Position numbers and translations under genes: made by a program. Shown piece by piece: positions 55,769-64,000 of a stretch of 64,000 nt of DNA. Under the pieces are notes generated by a model, which ran no database searches, had not been told where the DNA came from, and saw nothing but the letters and a program-made list of their open reading frames with translations. Positions within the stretch are counted from its first letter, which is position 1. Each line of letters opens with the position of its first letter. This DNA comes from Epichloe hybrida (lineage: Eukaryota; Ascomycota; Sordariomycetes; Hypocreales; Clavicipitaceae), in NCBI GenBank assembly GCA_019022495.1, contig JAFEKR010000005.1, positions 1,240,001-1,304,000 of the forward strand, read 5' to 3'.

Positions 55769-56854
55769 AAGAGTCCGACGAAAGACGCAGACATTTAGGG
55801 AGCCTCTTGCACGAGAGGCGGATATTGTATTATAGGGTGACCACATAACTGTATAATAGGTTTTCACGCCGCCACACATGTCTATTGGAAACTGGCTGAA
55901 GAACAGCTGTGTAAAATAAAATGACAATCGAATGCCAAAAGGTATTACAACTTGGCAATTATGCTAGTCTGTAGTCTTTTAAGATTTGATTCTCTTGAAA
56001 GTGGGAAAGTCGACGAGACGGATTCAGATATTGCTGCGAGTAAGCGAAGACATGTGATACTAATCATCACATATCGTGCACGCACAGTCGGTGTGCATAC
56101 AACATACATTCATGTGTTAACTATCTAACCAACTTCATTCTTCTCACAAGACTATTATGCTGAAAACTACATGTCGATTCTGCCGTTCAACTGCTTGAAT
56201 CCTGCCAACGCACCACAGTGAGCTAGCTTGGCCACAACCACAACAAGCCCAAAGATACATGAAAAAGCAAGGAGATAGGATGCGGGTTGCATAGTCGGGT
56301 TATGACAAACAAGACTAGGAAGTCGACAAATGAAAAAGAGAAAAAGAGAAGAAAGTGCAGCACTGCAGACAGGCATGCTCGAAGCATCAATGGTATCATC
56401 CATGTCTTTTTGTGACAAGAAAACACAAACAAAGAGAAAGAAATTGGAGTGGTACGAAAACACGAATTGTCTCTGATGCAGTCTCGCCTTCCGAGCCCGG
56501 CCCTCAACATCCTCGTCCTAGAACTCTCACTATTCGACCAACCCAGTGCTCTCTACCGCATATTTGTTTCTTCATCTTCATCTTCTTCCCCGAGAAAAAA
56601 AAAAGGAGGCATCACAATAGGCATACTCCGTCTTTCGCATCTGGTCGCTCACACAATCCTGTCATGCCGACAGCGTGCTAGTCATCTGCAAAATAACACG
56701 TCGCTCGCTTTCAGTTGCCTAGTAAATGCGCCATTGCTGTGCTGTAAAACAGATATACTAAAGAAATGTCTGCTCGGAAAGAAATCGGTCATCACTCTCG
56801 AGTATGTATCACACTCGTTGGAACGCAGAAGCAAAATCCAAACGTCAGGGAGAA
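55769..56854. other. Intergenic region between COA6 and MSS4 (convergent)
   Basis: 1.1 kb between two 3' ends. No gene was recognised. Purine-rich GAAAAAGAG-type and TTCATCTTC-type tracts are visible. Confidence 0.4.
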
Positions 56855-59800
56855 CTAAACCATGCGTACGCCGCTGTCTTGCGTCCCTTCGTCTCTAGGC
56901 AGTGGTGGAAGGTTTTTGTTAAGGCTCTCCTTACTCAGTCGCGGTCGCAAAGTGTGGCCATGTTCAGGACCACCCATTTGAAGAGGAAATGGCCGCTGGT
57001 CTTTGGGTGGTGTTGGCGGTGGCGGCATTGTTGGCTCAGGTGGTGATGCTGTGTTGCCCTTTTTCAGTTTCAGTATCGAAGAGGCGCCCCGATATGAGCC
57101 CCCTTCGTTGCGGCTGTTCTCAGATGCCTCCTCAACTACGGGTAAGATGGGCTCATGCTGGAGCGATTCGCGTTTGTCTGGAGACGTTGATGTCGTGGTG
57201 AGGACTCGATCTGGGACTTCGGATTCTATTGCTCCACTGTGTTCTGTTCGACGAGCTTCCTTCGACGCCTTTTCCATCGTTACCTGCACCACCCTAGGCG
57301 AAGCGCTGTCAACAGGCGGGGCGGGAGGAAAGTGGTCAGGCATGGGCGGGACACCGTGACTGTGCCTATGTGACGAATTGTGCCTGGCTGATGAGGCTTT
57401 TTCGATGGACGTTTTGCCTTCTACTGCATCTTGCTCCTTTAGCAATGCTTGTCTGCGAGCTTCTTCGGCGGACATGGTGATACCCTCAACAAAGTTGTAA
57501 AATCTGTCGCCGTATGGTTCCGGTGGTAAGGCGGAGATTTGACTCCCGTCGTTTGACAAACCCTTCCAAAAATGCTCGATCTTTTTTATTACTCCGTACT
57601 GCATGTTTTCCACATTAGTATCGTCAATGGACAACTTTCTTCTATTTGGCACATGCCCTCGACTTACATGTGTCAGACAATCAATGACACCAAGGTAATA
57701 GACTTCCTCTGCTGGCGAGTTGTCTTCGTGGGTAGCTTGGAAACCTCCATCATCCTGGTTGAATACGAAACCAGGCCGAGAATGGGTTTCGCCCAGCTCA
57801 CTGGGCATCTTGTCTGCCGGGCCAATGGGCACTGGCCTCTCCTGCCGGATCTTCTCTCTCAGTTCTCGAGTCTTTCTCACGTTCTCCATCTTTGAAGGAG
57901 TCCTGAGAAGTACCGACGCCGTTTCGTCCGTACTCGCTTGTTGGCCACCAGGATTGAAAATCTGGAGAGTCTTGTCACGCAAGTTTTCCTCGTTTCCCCG
58001 TGATAAATCATGTATACCTATTAACAGAGAATAATCCATGATGTGTAGTCGCTTGAGAAGCTCAACGTCTTTGCGTAATTGTTCTAGGAATAGTCGTTTC
58101 TTCTGAATGCCAAGCTCCAGATGTTGCTGCCGTCTCAGCCAGTTCAAGTCCTTGAGTGTGGCGCGGGGATTCTTCTCCAAGTCATCTTCTTTGTAGTCTC
58201 TACCGACGGTCGAACCCTTCAGGTCGAATGTAGCATGAATGTCCCGATGTGGTGGAAACAAGTTATTCATAACCACAAAGTGTATTTTCTTTCCATAAGG
58301 CATTTTGACCCGGTGAAGGCCATAAAACTGTGAAAGAAGGGTGTTGGGATTGCTTTGAACATGATTGTAGTAATCCCTCAAAACTTTTCTGAGGAACTTG
58401 TGCTCTGCGTGATGTATCGTCTTTATAATATACTTGTAATCTCTGGAGAAGTAAAAAAAGCTTCCGCTCTTACCCGGCGAACCGAGTTCCGAAAGGATGT
58501 ATTTCCCTGTCAAGGACATGAGATAGTCGGCGGGGTCGAGACGAAAGAGTGATCGCAAACGCCGGAAAACCCAAGGTGCGTAGTCCTTAAATTTGAAATC
58601 ATACTTGGCAGAGGGAACGAGTTCGTTGCCAGTGCTAAGAGCTACTCGTTAGTCTTTTTTGCCTGGGATTGTTCCCTTTCCTCCATGTTTCTCGGAGAAC
58701 TTACATGTCAAACGTCGACTTTTGCTTAGCCTCAAAGTCAGCATTTGTGAGTTCTCGGTCAAGCTTGGCATTTGTCCTTGAGACAGAAACTCGGATCCCG
58801 GTCAACATGTTATATGCCGTGACCCAGTTAGCATGACTCTCATCGACTTTGATACCAACCAGGACACGGTCATCATCTTCCTCTTCCTTCCTCCTGCGTT
58901 TACTGGCCCGTTTTTGTCTGTAAGCTTCAGCCCAGCGTATGGCATCCTCATCAGGCAAGATTCCGTCCCGGGGTGCGTCAGATTGCATTGACCGAGTAGT
59001 CCTGCGTGCCAGGTTAAGAGAAGCACGACGATGCCCGGCACCAGTGGCTACAGTAGGGGAGAATCTTCCGCTTGCTTGCGCGGTGTCTAAGCCATCTTTA
59101 GAGCCTCGACCAGGGGGCTTAGGGACTTCAAGAGTGTGCCGATGTTTCAATGTAGAACCCGGGGCTAAGGGCTGGAGATGTCCAGATGGTGAGGTCCCTA
59201 TTGTTGTGTTGCCTTGGTAAGCCGGGGGGGAAGAGAATCTGTGTGGCGAGGACCGCGGTAGCACAATATCTGTGGATGCTAGTGTTTGTGCAACCGAAGA
59301 AGAAGCCACGAGCTCCTTCGTTTGCGATTCAGGCTCGATGCCCACACTGGATGTCAAGTCACCGGAAGCGCCTGCACCGTTAGTCCATGGTACATGCTTT
59401 GTACCGTCGGGTGGATACTTTTCATCTGGCACGGGCGAGCCAGGTGCAGTCGTGTTACGACGTAAGTTGGGCGCTTTCGATGTCGAAATAGAGTTGCCAT
59501 TGACACCTGAAGCGGGCGGTGTGGGAGCAGTGCGATCCGGAAGAGCTACAGCGCCACGTGGAAACGTCGGGTGGGATATTCGCTCCAGAGGATCTTTCCC
59601 ATTGGAACCGTTGGTGCCGTTGGAGATAGAGTTCATGCTCGTCGGCCTGGTGCCGTTCCCGGCCAAGGGCATGTGGTTCGTCTCTGATATATCCGAGTCG
59701 TGCGTGGATGATGTAGAACTTTCGTCAAAGCTCTCATTTATCGCTTCGGGATGTGTATGGCTTATGGAATCGCCATTGATCTTCTGCTTCCCGGAGAGAC

Positions 59801-59885
59801 CAAATTGGTAGGTAGGATCGAGATCGAGGACGTCAGCTTCGGCAGAAAAGATGGGCGAGTGGTCGTCGTTGAGAAACGAGGGCAT
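56855..59885 (-). CDS. MSS4: Phosphatidylinositol-4-phosphate 5-kinase Mss4/Its3
   Basis: Exons 59885-58705 and 58634-56855 (donor GTAAGT, acceptor CTCTTAG) give 986 aa. The first ~340 residues are Ser/Thr/Pro-rich and disordered, ending in a basic RQKRASKRRRKEE patch. The PIPK catalytic domain follows from ~345, with the intron falling between FEAKQKSTFD and TGNELVPSAKYDF. Visible motifs are GSFFYFSRDYKYIIKTI, DLKGST (531-536), MDYSLLIG (593-600), YYLGVIDCLTHVS and KKIEHFWKGLS. The 250-residue C-terminal tail is Pro/Ser-rich. The enzyme makes PI(4,5)P2 at the plasma membrane, acting in actin organisation and morphogenesis. Substrate-type motifs fit a type I kinase. A TACTCCGTA motif occurs within the coding sequence. 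Identity is secure. Confidence 0.96.
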
Positions 59886-61630
59886 TTCGCTCGGTTTCCT
59901 GCGTTTGACGCAGCCAATTCGGTTTTCCTCTGTCTAGGGAAAGGTGGTTCAGAGAAAGAGGTCCAAGATCTCTACCTCATAATTGTTTGGGGTCGCGGTG
60001 CGATGGCCGACGTAATGGAAATTGGTTCTTCGTAAATAGTCCAGATAAGCAAACGACACACAAATCACCTCGGTGATACAAGAGCGAGGCGTCAAGCAGT
60101 GTCGAAGGTCTCGAGTTCAAGTTGATGATGAGACTAGCTGAAGCACTTCCAAACGGGGATCACGATCAATCAAACCCAACGAGGAGAACTGCGGAGTGAT
60201 TCGTAGTCGAAGAAGTACGGTACGGAAGCGGTTACGACGGCAGAGCAAAGCAGACTCCGAAACGACGAGCGATGAGAAGCGTCAGTTCGAGAAGAAAATG
60301 AAAATGCTACGGGCAGCCCGGGAAGATGCAGACAATCGACGCGAAAGCCGGGCGTTGGCTTGCAGACGTCGAAGGATGACTTGAGATGGTCGAGTCGAAG
60401 TTGGAAGCAAAAAGCTAGCGTGGTGCAGGCAGTGTGAGTGAGTACCGGTGAGTACCGGTGAGTACCAGTGAGTACCGCCTACCTGGGCGGTAGGCAAGTA
60501 AGCATTGGATAACACAGAGTACGGACTATGCAGGGCACGTTAAGCCTCATCTGACAAGTACCTATGTACTTGAGGTACCCTGTGCTAGCTTAGAATTTTA
60601 AATTGTGCGGGCTCCTTGTTGTGATGTTGTGATGACTTGTCCTCCAAAGACTGGGTGGGCCAAAGGCGGGGCGGACTAATTAGCCAAGCAAGACCAGACC
60701 AGACCAAGTCAATTCCTTCCTTGTCTGGTGCATTGGGTGAAATGGCGAGGGCGCCATGCCACGGAGCACTGCCTCAGCACGGCATTTGACGTCCGGATAG
60801 GCGGACATGAAAGTACTCAGTACAGGCTGATGTGACTTGGCCAGTATGAGCAGCCCAAAGGCTTTCTTCACCGTTCAATGTCTGGTTGCTTCTCGGTCCC
60901 ACATTCGCCAACCTGTTTCGGTGTCGACGACAACTCCGACTGCAAATGATAGACCTCAGCCACCGTCGGCATTGTAACAGCTACCAATGTCATTCTGTGT
61001 TATAAGCACTCCCTCCTGATAGCTAAGAATTGCGACCCAAAGTACCACCACGATGGCCGCTTTTGCAGACCGCCACCGTTTAAGAGTATCATTCTAGGAA
61101 GTCGCAACACAGCCCCCAGACCCGATCAACGAGCTGGAATCCCCGCTGCTTATCTCTTCCCTCCTCCCTCGCTATCCAATAAATTCTAGAACTTTCGTGA
61201 CGCTCCCAATTGTAGCCTCCCCCCCCCCCCCCGAAAAAAAAAAAAGAACAATTAACATACCTGGATTCAGACTCACGGCTAGTACACCCCTCTATGCGTC
61301 CCTATGTTCGGATCATGTAGCGAGATACAAAAGAAAGCGACATCAAGAATGGACTTGGTGAGAACTATGACACGAAGGCTATTATAGATGGAAAGAGCCG
61401 GGAACAATGTGGAAGGAGCGGACCTCGTCCCCGGGATTGCTCTGCGTGCGATTCCGTTGAATTGGCTCGAAGCAACAGATTGCCTGCAGTCGGGACATAT
61501 TCGTCATTTGGCAATGTCTACGTTTTATAAGCCCACCAGATGTTCTGTTTACTATCCTTATCCTTAACACTGGGAATCGTGAGAATCACGTCCTGGACGC
61601 CCCGCCCCCTTTCACGAGCGACGACTTCTC
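59886..61630. promoter_or_regulatory. MSS4 promoter and intergenic region
   Basis: 1.7 kb without a supported gene. A GTGAGTACCG tandem (60434-60480) and a C14-A11 homopolymer junction (61219 onwards) are visible. The left part is the MSS4 promoter and leader. Confidence 0.4.
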
Positions 61631-62321
61631 ATGCCGTCGATGTCTTCTGAAAAACCGCCACCTACAAGTCGTTCCGACAGTCCCCTTAGCTATGATCATC
61701 GCGTAACTTCTGTCCAAGACGAGCCGAAAATATCAAGCGTCGTTGAAAGTGCACAGACTCAACGAAAGTCATTACAACTTCCCAAAACGACACATGAATC
61801 CGTGTACGGTGCCTCAAAAGGCCACCTGCAGCATTGCGCGGTTTCTTGCCCTGAACTGACCACAGATACCTCTCACGGCCAAGAAGTTGTGTATCCAACC
61901 GAGGTTATGGAAATATACTCACTGACACATCGCGTAGAGCATCCCCCCGCCCGAATGTCCGAAAGGAATTACTGGTCGCCGCGCGTCACGATCACTGCCA
62001 CTATCAGAGAAATCTCGGCGTCGATTTACAATAGGTAGACGCTTACGCCACGAGCTATACAGACGTCGGAAACCCATGAAGGGCATCTCTTCGCCATTTG
62101 GGGTCGGTGTTGAACTTGGGGACGGCAAGGAAAGACGTTTTCGAGCCCGGCAATCTCGCGGTTACCACCATGATGACTCTTGCGAAGTGGAAACCCCTTC
62201 AGCCCACAGTCCACTTGACACCGAGGCAACGAGCATCTTGGCAAGGGCCGGAGTGATGCTGGCTACTGAGGATCTTGATAGGTTGAGTGAGATGGCGCGG
62301 AAGCATAAAGAAAGTGAGTGA
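61631..62321 (+). CDS. Hypothetical hydrophilic protein, two exons
   Basis: Candidate exons 61631-61888 and 61938-62321 give 213 aa. The 49-bp intron (GTGTAT donor, GCGTAG acceptor) has a CTGAC branch-like site just upstream of the acceptor and restores a long second frame. The N-terminal half is Ser/Thr/Pro-rich (MPSMSSEKPPPTSRSDSPLS). The second half is strongly basic (SRRRFTIGRRLRHELYRRRK) and then more structured, ending DLDRLSEMARKHKESE. No signal peptide or membrane segment was seen and no family recognised. An alternative start is the ATG at 61640. The basic middle could bind nucleic acid, which is speculation. Alternative exon ends are possible. Confidence 0.4.
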
Positions 62322-63147
62322 CGAGGGGTGACGAGGGATGGCAAACCACAGATTCACATGGAGAAGAGAGATCATGCCGATTGAAGGCTCAATGTTTTCT
62401 TCCTCACGTCTCGATATCTGTGCCTGAAGAGTCCTATGTAGCGCCAGACAGGCATGGTCGGATGTAATTCTGGTCGTATGTACAGTACTTCGCAACAAGG
62501 AACCTAGAGAAAAATGTAGACAATCCCTGGTTATTATTCCGTCACAACCTACACGCAGGTTCTCCCGTGTTGGTCATTTCTCCCGATACCTGCCTAATCT
62601 GGCAGAGGTAGAAGCTGTGGTTGGACGGCCAAGCCAAGTCGTCGTTCTGTGAATGCAATTTTCCATGCAACTATACCGCGTACACGTACTATGTACTACA
62701 CTGAGTCTCAGGTAATTCCGAGCAGTGAGCATCATAACACGCTGTGGGTTCTACGCTAATTTTGCTACGAGTTGCTCGGAATTACCTGGACCTACTGTAT
62801 GGAGGTGTGCAGGTGTGAGGTCGCCGAGATGGGCCGGACGGCGACTGGGATTGGCACATTTTCAGTGATTGATAGACCGGCCAGCTCAGCAGGTCTGCAC
62901 AGCAGCACAGGGCGCCAGTGGAGACCCTCCGCGAACTACATACGCCGGTGACCGGGGGGGGGGGTGAGACCGAGGTGCCATTATCCCGCTAAGTCAATGC
63001 AACTACCAACTCCCTCTTCAACTACTTACATATCCGCCACCTTCCTTTCTCTTACAACATTTTGAACACATCTTTAGGAGGCGGAGGCTTGTTTCTTCTT
63101 ATTCTCCTATTCTTTCCCCCCACCGCCCGTTCCACGCACCACTCACA
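62322..63147. promoter_or_regulatory. Upstream region of the glutaryl-CoA dehydrogenase gene
   Basis: 826 bp without a gene. It contains a perfect 16-bp inverted repeat (62709-62724 with 62773-62788) and a poly-G run (62954-62964). CT-rich sequence precedes the start codon, as in many fungal core promoters. Confidence 0.5.
62709..62788. repeat. Perfect 16-bp inverted repeat with 48-bp spacer
   Basis: CAGGTAATTCCGAGCA at 62709-62724 and its exact reverse complement at 62773-62788. It lies about 360-440 bp upstream of the GCDH ATG. Confidence 0.9.
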
Positions 63148-64000
63148 ATGTTTCGCCATGCTCTGCGAACCGTTGCTCGAAGCAACGCATCATCATGGCG
63201 GCAAGTAGCCGTCAGAAGTTATGCCTCGGTGCCAAAGACAGCCTTTGACTGGCGAGACCCACTTGCATCTAAGAACCTCTTGACTGAGGAGGAGCTTGCT
63301 ATTGCAGAGACTGCCGAGAGATATTGCCAAGAGAGAATGTTGCCCAGAGTTTTGCGTATGTCTGCCTTTTCCCAAAGGTGTTGCCACTCCGCTTCCCATG
63401 GCGTCATTGACCCGTAGTCCATCTCCGGCCACCTTTTGACGAACGTTGCCCATCTTGACTGATCCTTGAATTGCAGAGGCTTACCGTGATGAGCACTATG
63501 ACCCCAACATCTTGCAAGAGATGGGTGAGCTCGGCTTGCTTGGCGCCAACATTGACGGTTATGGGTGTGCCGGTGTGTCGACGGTTGCGGGCGGCATGAT
63601 CACTCGAGCTGTTGAGCGCGTTGACAGTGGTTACAGATCTGGCATGTCCGTACAGTCGTCACTCGTCATGGGTGGCATACACGAGTTTGGCACTGAAGAA
63701 CAAAAGGAGAGGTTTCTTCCCGAGATGGCCAAGGGCAGACTTCTTGGTGCTTTTGGACTCACAGAACCTAACCATGGCAGCGACCCTGGCAGCATGGAGA
63801 GTGTTGCCAAGCCGCACCCCACCAAGAAGGGATACTATTCCCTCAGCGGAGCCAAGACTTGGATCACGAACAGTCCAATCGCTGATGTGCTCCTGGTCTG
63901 GGCGAAGCTTCAGGAAACCGGCAAGATTCGAGGCTTCCTGGTCGAGAGAAAGGACTGCCCTCCCGGCACTCTCTCAACCCCGGCCATCAAGAATAAAAAT
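63148..64000 (+). CDS. Glutaryl-CoA dehydrogenase, mitochondrial (5' part; continues past the window)
   Basis: Exon 1 is 63148-63355 and exon 2 starts at 63477 and is still open at 64000, giving 244 codons in view. The intron has GTATGT and TTGCAG ends. The N-terminus [20 protein letters not shown] with downstream RSYASVPK is an arginine-rich mitochondrial presequence. The family begins at [17 protein letters not shown]. Further GCDH segments are [55 protein letters not shown] and [20 protein letters not shown]. It is an FAD acyl-CoA dehydrogenase that oxidises and decarboxylates glutaryl-CoA to crotonyl-CoA in lysine and tryptophan breakdown. The catalytic Glu lies beyond the window and cannot be checked. 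Sequence over the visible part fits GCDH better than other ACADs. Confidence 0.92.

Overview
This window is nuclear DNA of a filamentous ascomycete. The genes carry short GT-AG introns (46-192 bp) with CTGAC/CTAAC-type branch sites. The gene set includes Dhh1, Sec24, Cft2, Mss4, a Gti1/Pac2 (WOPR) regulator and a cytochrome b5-acyl-CoA dehydrogenase fusion. The transposon is decayed and TA-rich, as expected from repeat-induced point mutation (RIP). Together with the protein flavour this points to Sordariomycetes, most likely Hypocreales. The species call is an inference. I saw no bacterial operons, CRISPR arrays, rRNA or convincing tRNA genes.

Layout. 1-4.4 kb is accessory-like: an intron-containing secreted protein, AT-rich relic sequence, a MITE-like inverted-repeat element, a LysM-domain relic (minus) and a broken subgroup-C chitinase (plus). 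5.2-11.3 kb is a surface block: a GPI-type aspartyl protease, a secreted lactonase-fold propeller and a CBM18-GH16 (Crh-type) chitin-glucan crosslinking enzyme. 11.3-14.6 kb holds no host gene but contains a Tc1-type transposon relic. 15-31.9 kb is housekeeping: b5-ACAD, DHH1, a disordered proline-rich protein, linker histone H1, a possible 67-aa protein and SEC24. 33-41 kb has a microbial-type PARG-like protein, a mitochondrial asparaginyl-tRNA synthetase and an SGE1/RYP1/WOR1-type WOPR regulator. Upstream of that regulator are 7.3 kb without a gene. 48-64 kb is gene-dense: an FAD monooxygenase, CFT2, SYS1, COA6, MSS4, a small uncharacterised gene and the 5' part of a glutaryl-CoA dehydrogenase that runs off the window.

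Functional themes are cell-wall and secretome functions on the left, and mRNA metabolism (DHH1, CFT2), secretory traffic (SEC24, SYS1, MSS4) and mitochondrial functions (AsnRS, COA6, GCDH) elsewhere. There is no operon logic. The divergent pairs FAD monooxygenase/CFT2 and SYS1/COA6 share upstream regions.

I did not find a clearly new multi-gene system. The observations most worth checking are the decayed LysM/chitinase pair, the 7.3-kb gene-free region upstream of the SGE1-like regulator, a TACGGAGTA motif found far more often than chance predicts, poly-G tracts confined to non-coding DNA, and a perfect 16-bp inverted repeat upstream of GCDH.
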